A DNA stretch of 64,000 nucleotides, taken from contig NZ_WJIB01000012.1 in NCBI RefSeq assembly GCF_019400745.1, positions 103,145-167,144 on the forward strand, given 5' to 3'. The position numbers were made by a program, and so were the translations under genes. The DNA comes from Cohnella sp. CFH 77786. Its GTDB lineage: Bacteria; Bacillota; Bacilli; Paenibacillales; Paenibacillaceae. The notes beneath the pieces were generated by a model that searched no databases, was not told the origin of the DNA, and worked only from the letters and a program-made list of their open reading frames with translations. This document shows positions 25,031 to 34,087 of the stretch, piece by piece (the first letter of the stretch is position 1; each line of letters starts with the position of its first letter).

Positions 25031-25968
25031 GACAATCCCCCCATGATCAGATAACTGACGCCGTACAGAAGGCGAACGGCGTGACGGATGTCTTCCCGCT
25101 CGATAGGCCGGTTTGCCCAGCCCAGCCTCGCTCTCTCGCTCGGAATCCCGCCGTACCGGTTCACGCCGCCCAGTTGGATGCCCAGGCCCCCCGCCACGGC
25201 GGACTCCGGAATGCCGCTGTTCGGGCTCGGATGCAGACGGGCGAAGTCACGCACCGCTCTCCTCGAGCGGGACGCGGAGGCGGGCGGATAGAAAAGCGAT
25301 ACCGCGACCAGCATCCACCCCGTCAGCCGCGCCGGGATCCAATTCAACGCGTCGTCCAGCCGGGCCGATGCCCAGCCGAATCTCAAGTATTTCTCGTTCC
25401 GGTAGCCGACCATGGAATCCAGCGTGTTCGCCGCCCGGTAGAACATGGCCAGCGGCGCCCCGCCCAGCAGCGCGAAAAACAGGGGGGACACGACCGCGTC
25501 CACCGTATTCTCCGCCACGGTTTCGACCGCGGCCCTGGAGAGCTCGGAAGCGTCAAGCCCATCGGTATCCCGGCCCACGATGTATCCCGTATACTTCCGC
25601 GCTTCCGTCAGATCCCCACGGCTCAGCGCCCGATACACCAGCATGGCGGCATCCTTCAATCCTTTGATGGCGACCGTCGTGGAAATCAGCCAAGTATTCG
25701 TCGCATAACCGAGCCAAGGGTGGATTCGCCACGCCGCGGCAACCGCCGCCCAGGTGAGCGCGAAGCTGCTCGCGGTCACGATCAGCATCAGCAAGACGCC
25801 ATTCGCGCGTTTGGCCGGCCCGGGCAGCAGCTTGCTCTCCCAGAAGCCGATCCATTTGCCGATCAAGATGACCGGATGGGGAATCGGTCTGGGATCGCCG
25901 ACCAGGAAGTCGAGCACAATCGCGCCCATCAGCATGAGCAGCGTTTCCGGCCAGGAGAACCAGATCAT
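25003..25968 (-). CDS. cbiB: adenosylcobinamide-phosphate synthase
   Basis: The 321-residue membrane protein starts MIWFSWPETLLMLMGAIVLDF. GDPRPIPHPVILIGKWI near residue 25 is the family signature, and TVAENTVDAVVSPLFFALLGG follows. It attaches the aminopropanol arm to adenosylcobyric acid. Start ATG 25968 overlaps the cobU stop as ATGA. A longer frame to 26361 is only the antisense of cobU. Confidence 0.95.
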   Translation of the reverse strand: MIWFSWPETLLMLMGAIVLDFLVGDPRPIPHPVILIGKWIGFWESKLLPGPAKRANGVLLMLIVTASSFALTWAAVAAAWRIHPWLGYATNTWLISTTVAIKGLKDAAMLVYRALSRGDLTEARKYTGYIVGRDTDGLDASELSRAAVETVAENTVDAVVSPLFFALLGGAPLAMFYRAANTLDSMVGYRNEKYLRFGWASARLDDALNWIPARLTGWMLVAVSLFYPPASASRSRRAVRDFARLHPSPNSGIPESAVAGGLGIQLGGVNRYGGIPSERARLGWANRPIEREDIRHAVRLLYGVSYLIMGGLSCAALALCW

Positions 25969-26534
25969 CGGGCTCGCCCATTCCCGTCCGGAAGCCGATA
26001 GGCTCGGCTTTTCAATTCGATCGGGATGCCCGCCGTCACCCGAAACACTTGCTCGCTGACCTCCGCGACCCGTTGGTTCATCCAGCCGGCCAGATCCCGA
26101 AACTGGCGGCCGAGCGGATACTCCGGCACGATCCCGTCGCCGACCTCGTTCGTCACCATAATGACCGTGCTGCCGTGCCCGGACAACGTCTGCTCCAGCT
26201 CTTCGATTTTGCTCCATATGCGGCTCTCCGGATCTTCTCCGCGTTCGTCGTACAGCAGCCAATTGGATAACCAGAGCGTCAGGCAATCCACGAGAACGAC
26301 CGGATGGCTCGAAGCTTTCAGAACGCCGCATAGATCGTACGGCTCCTCGACCGTCTCCCAAGCGAATTCCGAACGCTCCCTGCGTTCCCGATGCCTGTCG
26401 ACCCTGGCGCGCATTTCTTCGTCGTGCACCTGAGAGGTCGCAACGTATAAGCCGGACCGGCCCAGATGGGCGGCGTACCGCTCGGCAAAACGGCTTTTTC
26501 CGCTCCTCGCCCCGCCCGTCACCAGAACGATCAT
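25965..26534 (-). CDS. cobU: bifunctional adenosylcobinamide kinase/guanylyltransferase
   Basis: The 189-residue protein starts MIVLVTGGARSGKSRFAERYA with P-loop GGARSGKS. It has the VLVDCLTLWLSN region and EVGDGIVPEYPLGRQFRD, as expected for CobU/CobP. It phosphorylates adenosylcobinamide and adds GMP. ATG 26534 follows GAGGGGGTGACCCGC. A longer in-frame extension to 26591 is not supported. Confidence 0.94.
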   Translation of the reverse strand: MIVLVTGGARSGKSRFAERYAAHLGRSGLYVATSQVHDEEMRARVDRHRERRERSEFAWETVEEPYDLCGVLKASSHPVVLVDCLTLWLSNWLLYDERGEDPESRIWSKIEELEQTLSGHGSTVIMVTNEVGDGIVPEYPLGRQFRDLAGWMNQRVAEVSEQVFRVTAGIPIELKSRAYRLPDGNGRAR

Positions 26535-26615
26535 GCGGGTCACCCCCTCACCCAAAATGGATCGATCGACCGTGCTTCGTGTTTCGTGCATGAGTTGCGT
26601 GCTGCGTACATGAAA

Positions 26616-27665
26616 CTACCCGCGGGATACGCCGGCGCTTTCGAAGGTGGCCATCTCCCTCATGATGGACACGGCCGCATCCAGGAGAGGAAAGGCAAGA
26701 ACGGCGCCTGTCCCCTCGCCTAGGCGCATGTTCAAGTCCAACAGCGGCCGAAGCCCCAGCCGTTCCAGCACGAGCCGATGTCCCCGTTCCTGGGACAAAT
26801 GGGAGGGAATGAGGTATCCCCATGCGTCAGGAGCGAGACTTACGGCCGTCAATGCGGCGACACCGGAGATGAAGCCGTCGATCACCACCGGACATTGAAG
26901 CGCGGCCGCGCCTAAGATCACCCCGGCCATCCCCGCGATTTCGAAGCCGCCCAGCTTGCTTAAGACGTCCAGCGGATCGCCCGCGTCCGGAGCATTCACG
27001 GAGATGGCCCGACGGATCGCATCGTGCTTTCGCTGCATGCCGTCATCGTCGATTCCCGTCCCCCGCCCGACGGCCAGACCGGTTTCGATGCCGGCGAATA
27101 CGGCAAGGATGGCCGCGCTGGACGTCGTGTTGCCGATGCCCATCTCTCCCGTCGCGAACAGCCGGCAGCCTTCGCCCGCAAGCTTCCGGGCGATATCGAT
27201 GCCGCTCTCGATCGCCCGGACCGCTTCTTCCCGGGTCATCGCGGCTCCCCGGGTGAAATTGCTCGTGCCTTCCCTGATTTTGCGGACGTGCAAATCCTCA
27301 TGCCGTAAATCCGCCTTGATCCCCATGTCGACGCAGACGACCTCGGCGCCCGCACGGCGGGCCAGCACGTTGATCGCCGCGCCCCCGTTCAGGAAATTGG
27401 CCACCATCTGGGAGGTGACCTCTTGCGGATAAGCGCTGATCCCTTCTTCGCAAACGCCGTGATCGCCCGCCATGACCACGACCGCTCGCTTGGAGAGGTC
27501 CGGCCGAAGGTTCCGCGTTATGCCGGCCAGCTGAATGGCCAGCTCTTCCAAGCGGCCCAAGCTCCCCGGCGGTTTGGTCAACGTGTCCAGATATCGCGCC
27601 GCCTCGCTTTGCATCGACTCGTCCGGCGGCGTGATCCGTTCGATCGTCTCGTTCAGCTTATTCAA
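26616..27665 (-). CDS. cobT: nicotinate-nucleotide-dimethylbenzimidazole phosphoribosyltransferase
   Basis: The 349-residue protein starts MNKLNETIERITPPDESM. RYLDTLTKPPGSLGRLEELA and VVMAGDHGVCEEGISAYPQEVT are CobT signatures. GEMGIGNTTSSAA lines the substrate site and FISGVAAL is near the catalytic-Glu end. It activates 5,6-dimethylbenzimidazole as alpha-ribazole phosphate. TTG 27663-27665 is the start, after GAGGAGG, and overlaps the end of the upstream ABC gene by 8 bases. The usual cobC phosphatase is not in this operon. Confidence 0.95.
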   Translation of the reverse strand: MNKLNETIERITPPDESMQSEAARYLDTLTKPPGSLGRLEELAIQLAGITRNLRPDLSKRAVVVMAGDHGVCEEGISAYPQEVTSQMVANFLNGGAAINVLARRAGAEVVCVDMGIKADLRHEDLHVRKIREGTSNFTRGAAMTREEAVRAIESGIDIARKLAGEGCRLFATGEMGIGNTTSSAAILAVFAGIETGLAVGRGTGIDDDGMQRKHDAIRRAISVNAPDAGDPLDVLSKLGGFEIAGMAGVILGAAALQCPVVIDGFISGVAALTAVSLAPDAWGYLIPSHLSQERGHRLVLERLGLRPLLDLNMRLGEGTGAVLAFPLLDAAVSIMREMATFESAGVSRG

Positions 27666-28446
27666 TCTGAGAGCCTCCTCGTTGAAGCATGATTTGCGGC
27701 AGCAGGTGAACCGGATGCGGGACGACGATCGGCCGGGTTCCGTATACCTCTTGGATGAAATCCGGCTGCAGGACGTCTGCCGCATTCCCGAGCCGCAGGA
27801 TTTCCCCCCGATGCAGCATGAGCATCCGGTTGCAGTAAATCGAAGCCAGATTCAGGTCGTGAAGCACGGCAACGACCGTCAAATCCGCTTCCCGCTGCCA
27901 GGCTGCGATCCGGTCCAGCATTTGAATCTGATGGCCGATGTCCAGATAGGTGGTCGGTTCGTCAAGCAGCAGCAACCGGGGCTGCTGAGCCATCGCTTTG
28001 CCCAGGGCGACCCTCTGCCTCTCGCCGCCGCTGAGATGCTGCAGCGACCGATCCCGCAGTTCGGCCAGCCCGAGCCTGCCCAGAATCGTTTCCACGATCC
28101 CCTCCCGTTCCCCGGTCTCCTCGCCCAGCCAGTTTTGGTAGGGGAATCTTCCCATCCCGACGACTTCCTTCACCGTGAAGTCCACGGGGGGCAGGGATTC
28201 CTGCTGAAGCACCGCCACCGTCCGGGACAGTTGCTTGCGCGTGAAGGTCTCCATCGGCCGCCCGTCCAGAAGCACCCGGCCGGAATCCGGGTTTTCCGCG
28301 CGCGAGATCAGCTTCAGGAGCGTGGATTTGCCGCTGCCGTTCGGACCCAGGATGCCGAAGAATTCTCCTTGCCGGACGGCAAATCCGATTCGGTCGAGGA
28401 TCCGCGTTTCTCCGTACGATTTGCTGAGATCATGGACTTGCAACAT
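27658..28446 (-). CDS. btuD: cobalamin/iron-type ABC transporter ATP-binding protein
   Basis: The 262-residue ATPase has Walker A GPNGSGKST, signature LSGGERQRVALGKA, Walker B LLLLDEPTTYLD and H-loop HDLNL. The FecCD/BtuCD-type ATPase layout is clear. Cobalamin as substrate is inferred from the riboswitch and operon, not from the protein itself. The ATG lies 3 bases after btuC. Confidence 0.9.
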   Translation of the reverse strand: MLQVHDLSKSYGETRILDRIGFAVRQGEFFGILGPNGSGKSTLLKLISRAENPDSGRVLLDGRPMETFTRKQLSRTVAVLQQESLPPVDFTVKEVVGMGRFPYQNWLGEETGEREGIVETILGRLGLAELRDRSLQHLSGGERQRVALGKAMAQQPRLLLLDEPTTYLDIGHQIQMLDRIAAWQREADLTVVAVLHDLNLASIYCNRMLMLHRGEILRLGNAADVLQPDFIQEVYGTRPIVVPHPVHLLPQIMLQRGGSQIE

Positions 28447-28449
28447 TCG

Positions 28450-29487
28450 CTACGCCCTCGCTATTCTCTTGTTTTTGCGGAGCAAATACGCGAAGAACGG
28501 CGCCCCGAGGAAAGCCGTGACGACGCCCAGCGGAATTTCCTGCGGGCTGAGCAGCATGCGGGCCAGCGTGTCCGCCCATAGCAAATATATGCCGCCCAGG
28601 ATCGCGGAGACCGGCAGCAGCAGCCGGTAATCCGGTCCCGCCAGCAGCCGGACGAGATGGGGAATGACAAGGCCGACGAAGCCGATCGTTCCGGCCACCG
28701 ATACCGCAGCGGCGGTAAGGAACGTGGAAACGACCAGCACGATCAGCCGCGTCCGGGCCACATGGACGCCCAGATGCTCGGCCTGTCTCTCCCCGATGGA
28801 CAAGAGATTCAAAGTCCGGCTGTAAGCCAGCAGCACGGCGATTCCGGCAATCAGATACGGAGCGAGCAGGAAGGTGAACGGCCAGCCGCGCATGGCAAGA
28901 CTCCCCATTAACCAGAACGTGATTTCGTTCACGACTTGGTCGGATTGCGAAGCCATGAAGGAAACGAACGAGCCGAGGAAGGCTTGCACGACGACGCCGG
29001 ACAGAATCAGCGTCTCGAGCTGAAGCTTGCCGTGGATTCGCGCTAACCGCAGCACGGCGATCAGGCTGACGATACCGGTGACGAACGCGACGATCGGGAT
29101 CGTCCATCGGCCCAGAAGAAACATTTGCAAACCGAACAAAATGACGAAAGCCGCCCCCACCGCGGAACCGGAGGCCACTCCCAACGTGTAAGGGTCGGCA
29201 AGAGGGTTGCGAAGCACGCCTTGGAAGCCGGCCCCCGCCAGGGAAAGACAGGCTCCGACAAGGATCGCGAGAACAACGCGGGGAAGCCGGACCTTCAAGA
29301 CGATTTGCTCGGAGGAGACCGGCCAGTCCGACTGAACCCAGTGGCCCGCGTAGGGCAGCTGATGCCACAAAATCCCCCATACCTGTCCCAGAGGCAAGCG
29401 GGCGCTGCCGATCGAGAGGCAGACCACAACGGAAAGAAGAAGGAGCGCGAAGCCGGCGCCCCCCCACCATCCGATTTTTCCGCTCAC
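28450..29487 (-). CDS. btuC: cobalamin ABC transporter permease (FecCD/BtuC family)
   Basis: The 345-residue membrane protein has the RLPRVVLAILVGACLSLAGA and QGVLRNPLADPYTLGVASG motifs of the FecCD family, about 9-10 helices and GAPFFAYLLRKNK at the end. GTG 29487 overlaps the btuF stop as GTGA. The transported compound is cobalamin by operon context; iron-siderophore permeases share the family. Confidence 0.92.
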   Translation of the reverse strand: MSGKIGWWGGAGFALLLLSVVVCLSIGSARLPLGQVWGILWHQLPYAGHWVQSDWPVSSEQIVLKVRLPRVVLAILVGACLSLAGAGFQGVLRNPLADPYTLGVASGSAVGAAFVILFGLQMFLLGRWTIPIVAFVTGIVSLIAVLRLARIHGKLQLETLILSGVVVQAFLGSFVSFMASQSDQVVNEITFWLMGSLAMRGWPFTFLLAPYLIAGIAVLLAYSRTLNLLSIGERQAEHLGVHVARTRLIVLVVSTFLTAAAVSVAGTIGFVGLVIPHLVRLLAGPDYRLLLPVSAILGGIYLLWADTLARMLLSPQEIPLGVVTAFLGAPFFAYLLRKNKRIARA

Positions 29488-30503
29488 CGCTTCACCAGTC
29501 CGGGATAGATGCCGTTCGAAATCTGCAGCAGGGCTTCCGTGATCCGCGGACCCGGCCGGGAAAGGATGTCGCCGTCGAGTCCGACCATGCGGTTATCCGC
29601 GATCGCTTTGATTTTGTCCCAACCGGCCCGGCTCCGGATGAGATCCTCCAATTTCTTGCCGCTGGCTTGGTCGGTAATGTTCAGCGTATAGAAAATGACG
29701 TCCGGATTGTCCGCGATCACCTTCTCTTCGTTGATGGCATTCCAACCTTCCATGTCGGACGCGATGTTCACGCCCCCCGCGAGCGTGATCAGCTCATCCA
29801 TGAACTCGCCTTTGCCGACCGTCCACCCCGGCGAGAACTCGATGTACACCTTCTTCTTGTCCTCCGGCTTCACCGTGGCCGCGGCTTCCGTCACTTTGCG
29901 GATATCGTCCTTCATCTTCGCGACCAAAGCTTCCGCTTCCGCTTGCTTGTCGTTGATTTGCCCGAACAGCAGAATGTTGTTCAGTACGTCGTCCACTTTC
30001 TTGGGGTTCGTACGGAAGACGTTCAGCCCCAGCTTGCGCAGTCCTTCCAGCGCCGTTTCCTTGATCGAAATGCCCGAAACGACGAGATCGGCTTGGGCCG
30101 CGAGAATCGCTTCCGCGTTCGGTTCCGTCACGCCGCCCATTTTCGGTTTGCTTTTCGCTGCCTCGGGGTAGTTGTCATAATCCGATACGCCGACGATCCG
30201 GTCCCCGAGACCGAGCGCGAACAAGATTTCCGTCTCCGAGGAGGACGTCGAAACGATGCGCTCAGGCGCCTTCTCGAACTTGAATTCCGCGCCGGAGGCA
30301 TCCTTGACCGTCAGCGGATAGGCGGTTCGCTTGACCGCGCTGGAAGGCGACGCCTCGCCGGACGGAGAACCGGAGGCCGGAGCGGACTCCGTCGCGGCCG
30401 CCGGGCTTTGGGAAACCGCCGAACCCGCCCCGTCCTTGCCTCCGCAAGCCGATAAAACCGCCGTCAACACCAATATCAGAACCCAAATTCCAAATCGCTT
30501 CAT
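29484..30503 (-). CDS. btuF: cobalamin-binding lipoprotein (BtuF type)
   Basis: The 339-residue lipoprotein has lipobox LSAC with Cys20 and a Ser/Ala/Gly-rich linker. The substrate-binding fold follows, with ERIVSTSSSETEILFALGLGDRIVGVSDYDNYPEA and RPGPRITEALLQI. It captures extracellular cobalamin for BtuCD. It is the first gene of the operon, about 80 bases after the riboswitch terminator. The family also binds haem or siderophores; the riboswitch makes cobalamin most likely. Confidence 0.93.
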   Translation of the reverse strand: MKRFGIWVLILVLTAVLSACGGKDGAGSAVSQSPAAATESAPASGSPSGEASPSSAVKRTAYPLTVKDASGAEFKFEKAPERIVSTSSSETEILFALGLGDRIVGVSDYDNYPEAAKSKPKMGGVTEPNAEAILAAQADLVVSGISIKETALEGLRKLGLNVFRTNPKKVDDVLNNILLFGQINDKQAEAEALVAKMKDDIRKVTEAAATVKPEDKKKVYIEFSPGWTVGKGEFMDELITLAGGVNIASDMEGWNAINEEKVIADNPDVIFYTLNITDQASGKKLEDLIRSRAGWDKIKAIADNRMVGLDGDILSRPGPRITEALLQISNGIYPGLVKR

Positions 30504-30584
30504 TTCTACCTCATCCCTTCGGTGTTAAGTAGAGAAGGGCTTGGACAATGAACCGGAATCCCCATACCAACCAATCAACGAGAA

Positions 30585-30616
30585 AACCCCTTGTCTCCAT
30601 GAGGAAGCAAGGGGTT
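30585..30616 (-). terminator. riboswitch expression-platform terminator
   Basis: AACCCCTTG (30585-30593) pairs with CAAGGGGTT (30608-30616). On the minus strand the stem is followed by TTTTCTC. It lies between the cobalamin aptamer and btuF, so cobalamin binding is expected to favour termination. Confidence 0.85.
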
Positions 30617-30714
30617 AGCAGCTCAGGAACGAATCCGAAATCGAAAAAACGGCGAATCTATGAAAATTCCCGAGTCGGCCAGTCCTTTTCCGCGAAGGAT
30701 GTTGTTGGCGCAGC

Positions 30715-30890
30715 ACAGCAGGCAGGTCTCCTGGCTTACGGGTTTGATGACTTCCTCCCCTTCCCATTCCGGATGGAACAGTGGGCTTGCGAGGTTGTCC
30801 CCGATACACAGTGGCGGGACCGCGCCGGATTCGCACCGGCTTCCCTTTTAACCTGAACCGCGAACGAACGCGTGCCCAGGCACCTGTTGG
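30715..30890 (-). promoter_or_regulatory. cobalamin riboswitch aptamer
   Basis: On the minus strand the conserved order is seen: AGGTGCCTGGGC, then AAGGGAAGCCGGTGCGAATC, GCGCGGTCCCGCCACTG and finally GCCAGGAGACCTGCC. These match the class-I cobalamin aptamer, including the B12 box. A possible -10 TATAAT lies at 30929-30934 with a weak -35. The element is about 175 bases and controls the ten-gene B12 operon. Confidence 0.95.
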
Positions 30891-31090
30891 CTCTATGGAT
30901 TCAATTGTCAAGCGGAATCTCTGATCGCATTATAGCGTAACCGGCAGGAAAAGAGAAGGGTGAGCAACGCCCGTCCGTCAGTTCCGGCGGCCAAGAAACT
31001 CCGTATTTTGTCAGCGGCGTCCTGACAGGAATTAATCGGAACCGTGTCAAATTATAGAGAGGACACCCGCATGCGTTGGAGGCCTGGACC

Positions 31091-33358
31091 GTGTCGATCA
31101 AAGCGAAACTCGCCTTGTTGATCTCCCTCGTCGTAACCGTGATCTTATCCTTGAATATATCCATCTACTACGTCTCCTCCAAATCGGAGCTGCAAGCGAA
31201 CGCAGAACAGCAGATGCTCCGGATCGCCAAGCAGATCGGCAACACCCTGGAGACGACCGAGCGCACCAGAAACTACATGGAAGACAAAATCGGCGAAATG
31301 CTGCGCAATGCCGCCATCGCGGCCAAGAGCGAGCTGGATCCGCATATCGCGAACGTAACCAACGAACAGCTGGCGGCGCTAAGCCGCAAGCTCGGCGTCG
31401 ACCATATCACGCTGTGGATCCGGACGGACCGCGACATCGTCGCCGTGAGATCCTCGGATCCGAAAGAAATCAACATGGGCTCGAGTACGTGGGACTACTG
31501 GTATACCGCGTTCAACGAATTGTTCGACCGGCGCGAGGTGACCGTACCCCAAGGCCAGAAGCTTCCGAATTACTGGGCCGGGCCGATCCAGTTCTCCACC
31601 TCCGACGAGAACCGGATCGACAAATGGGGCTATTATTACGACGGCACGACGGATTACATGATCAATCCGTACGTGGATGCCAAAGAGTTCCTGGAGTTCA
31701 TGGACAATAACGGAACGAACTCCCTCATCCGCAAGCTGCTGGCGGATAATCCGGACATCCTCGGCATCGCCGGCTTCGATCCGAAGTTCTTCGGCAAACC
31801 GCCGATCCTTCGCGAGGTGAACGGCAAGATGGTTCAAAACCTCGATACGAAGGATATTCCGTTCGGCGAGTACACGTTAAGAGATGGGAAAGTCGACGTG
31901 CCGAGCGTGCTGCAGACGGCGAGAACCGGGCAGGCCATCACGGCGACCACGGAGGTGGAAGGCAAACACGTGATGAAGAGCTTCATTCCATTGGGCGGCG
32001 GAAGCCCGTACGTCATTGGAGTGATCTTCGATCACCGCGTCATCGAGCGGTCCGTCAACCGCCAGGCGTTCCTCCAGTCGGTCATATCGGCCGGACTCAT
32101 CATTGGCGCGTGGATCGCCAGTTACCTGATCGCAGGCATCTTGATTCAGCCGCTTCGCCAGATTCTGCGCAACGTGGACGAAATCGCCCAAGGCCGCTTC
32201 GGGAGCAAAATCATCATCCAAAGCCGCGACGAGCTGGGCCTGTTGTCCTCGCGAGTCAACACGATGGCGGACAGTCTCCAGTCGTACACGGACCGCTTGA
32301 AGGATACGGCGGAAGAGCTGCGGGGAACGAAGGAATATTTGGAATCCTTCGTCGGCCAAACTTCGGACGCGATCCACGTGACGGATGTGGAGGGCAAGGT
32401 CACGCGGGTCAACAAAGCGTTCGAAAAGATGTTCGGCTGGAACGAGGAAGATGTGCTGGGCCAGTCGTTGTCGCACTTAACGCAAGAGCATTGGCGCGAA
32501 TGCGACGAAATCCGGGACCGTATCCTGCGGGGGGAGGCGGTAGCGGATCATGAGACCGTTCGGCTGACGAAAAACGGGGAATCCGTCGACGTGAGCATCA
32601 CGGTGTCCGCGATTCGGGACGAAGGGGGCGAGATCGTGGGCATCGCCGAAATCGCCCGGAATATCACGGCAAGGAAGCACACCGAGGAGGTGATCCGCCG
32701 TTCGGAGAAGCTCGCGGTCATCGGGCAGCTCGCGGCCGGCGTCGCGCACGAAATCCGCAATCCGCTCACGACCGTCCGAGGATTCGTGCAGCTGCAGCAG
32801 CAGACGGGCAAGCTGACGGCTTCCCATCTCGAAGTCATGATGTCCGAGCTGGACCGCATCAACTTCATCGTCAGCGAGTTCCTCGTTTTGGCCAAGCCCC
32901 AAGCGAAGCAATTTCAACCGGCCGACCTGCGAAGCCTGATGACCGATGTCGTCATGCTGCTCGATCCGCTCGCCAATATGGGGAGCGTCGAAATCGATTA
33001 TCGGTTGCCGCCCGTGGTTCCGGCCTTGATCTGCGAACCGAATCAGCTGAAACAAGTGTTCATCAACGTCTTGAAAAACGGCGTCGAAGCGATGCCGCAA
33101 GGAGGAACGATCACGATCGAGATGGCGCACGAGCCGGAAGAGGACAAAGTCGTCGTCCTCATTCGCGATCAAGGATGCGGCATCCCCGAAGAAGAGATGT
33201 CCCGCATCGGGGAACCGTTCTTCACCAGCAAACCGTCGGGCAACGGCTTGGGACTCATGGTTTCGCAGAAAATCATCGCCAACCACAAAGGCACGATGGC
33301 CATCCGCAGCAAGCGGGGGGAGGGCACCACCGTAGAGATCCGGCTGCCGGTCGCTTGA
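31091..33358 (+). CDS. membrane PAS/HAMP sensor histidine kinase
   Basis: The 755-residue kinase starts MSIKAKLALLISLVV. It has a first helix near 4-26, a long extracellular sensing region to about 330 and a second helix near 335-357. HAMP, a PAS domain (about 415-530), a DHp with VAHEIRNPLTTVRGF and an ATPase domain (NVLKNGVEAM, IRDQGCGIPEEEM, GLGLMVSQKI) follow. GTG 31091 is the start with GGAGG 8 bases upstream. It is divergent from the B12 operon. No response-regulator gene is beside it. Confidence 0.93.
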   Translation: MSIKAKLALLISLVVTVILSLNISIYYVSSKSELQANAEQQMLRIAKQIGNTLETTERTRNYMEDKIGEMLRNAAIAAKSELDPHIANVTNEQLAALSRKLGVDHITLWIRTDRDIVAVRSSDPKEINMGSSTWDYWYTAFNELFDRREVTVPQGQKLPNYWAGPIQFSTSDENRIDKWGYYYDGTTDYMINPYVDAKEFLEFMDNNGTNSLIRKLLADNPDILGIAGFDPKFFGKPPILREVNGKMVQNLDTKDIPFGEYTLRDGKVDVPSVLQTARTGQAITATTEVEGKHVMKSFIPLGGGSPYVIGVIFDHRVIERSVNRQAFLQSVISAGLIIGAWIASYLIAGILIQPLRQILRNVDEIAQGRFGSKIIIQSRDELGLLSSRVNTMADSLQSYTDRLKDTAEELRGTKEYLESFVGQTSDAIHVTDVEGKVTRVNKAFEKMFGWNEEDVLGQSLSHLTQEHWRECDEIRDRILRGEAVADHETVRLTKNGESVDVSITVSAIRDEGGEIVGIAEIARNITARKHTEEVIRRSEKLAVIGQLAAGVAHEIRNPLTTVRGFVQLQQQTGKLTASHLEVMMSELDRINFIVSEFLVLAKPQAKQFQPADLRSLMTDVVMLLDPLANMGSVEIDYRLPPVVPALICEPNQLKQVFINVLKNGVEAMPQGGTITIEMAHEPEEDKVVVLIRDQGCGIPEEEMSRIGEPFFTSKPSGNGLGLMVSQKIIANHKGTMAIRSKRGEGTTVEIRLPVA

Positions 33359-33385
33359 CCGGCATCGGCACGATGCCCCTAATCA

Positions 33386-33970
33386 TCAGTTCGCGCCCTG
33401 CTTCGCTTCATGCAAGGCATGGATTCCCGCAAGAAAAGTGTCCACCAGCAGCCCGAAACTGACGTTCAGGTCCAGCGGAATGCCGAATCCCCCCTGCTGC
33501 TCGATCGAAGCGAAACCGTGCACCAAGCTGCGGAACCCGCGAACGACATGAATGGCCGCATCGTCCCGAAGTCCGTAAGCCTCCAGCACCCGGACGACGA
33601 TCTCGACGATTTCCCCGGCCGCCTTCTGCATGGCCGGATCGCTCATATCCGGATACCGGCTGATCGCCTCATATACGCCGGGGTGCCGGCGAACGAACGT
33701 CAGGTAAGCTTCGGCGATCGCCCTGACGGCATCGTCCTTGGATTTGCCGACGGCCGCCCTCGTGAGGGCTTCTTTCAATTGCGCGAAACCGTAAAGCACG
33801 AGCTTGTTTCTCAAGCCCGGCAAACCGTTCACGTGGTTGTAGAGCGAAGGAGAACGTATGCCCAGCTTCTGCGCCAAGACGGCCAGGCTGAGCGCTTCCA
33901 CTCCTTGCGCATCGGCGATTTCCGCAGACGCCGAAAGCACGGTCTGCAAGTCCAATCCGGTTCTAGCCAT
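33386..33970 (-). CDS. TetR family transcriptional regulator
   Basis: The 194-residue protein has the N-terminal helix-turn-helix LSLAVLAQKLGIRSPSLYNHV followed by a helical ligand domain of the WHG/TetR_C_33 kind. The ATG follows GGGAGGATCCCC. It is downstream of the membrane-protein and MBL genes on the same strand. It may control the two promoters that share the 17-base operator (35520-35536, 35939-35955), but this is inferred. Confidence 0.85.
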   Translation of the reverse strand: MARTGLDLQTVLSASAEIADAQGVEALSLAVLAQKLGIRSPSLYNHVNGLPGLRNKLVLYGFAQLKEALTRAAVGKSKDDAVRAIAEAYLTFVRRHPGVYEAISRYPDMSDPAMQKAAGEIVEIVVRVLEAYGLRDDAAIHVVRGFRSLVHGFASIEQQGGFGIPLDLNVSFGLLVDTFLAGIHALHEAKQGAN

Positions 33971-33999
33971 GTAGGGGATCCTCCCGTATCAACGTCGTC

Positions 34000-34087
34000 A
34001 AGTAAAACGGCTACGCAGTCCTTCACGGACGGATAGACGTTGAGGTGATTCAGAAAAGTGTCGCAGGTTATATACTTTTTGAATCAC
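34000..34087. repeat. dispersed structured repeat, copy 3
   Basis: Close to 6543-6635. It begins AAGTAAAACGGCTACG, forms GTCC-TTCAC-GGAC and then GTGATTCAGAAA paired with TTTTTGAATCAC. The right end supplies the stop codon of the MBL-fold gene (34084-34086). Confidence 0.85.

Noticed and set aside
31009..31057. Inverted TGTCAG/CTGACA and GTGTC/GACAC pairs before the PAS kinase gene
   Set aside because: Short and without a clear promoter, so not annotated as an operator.
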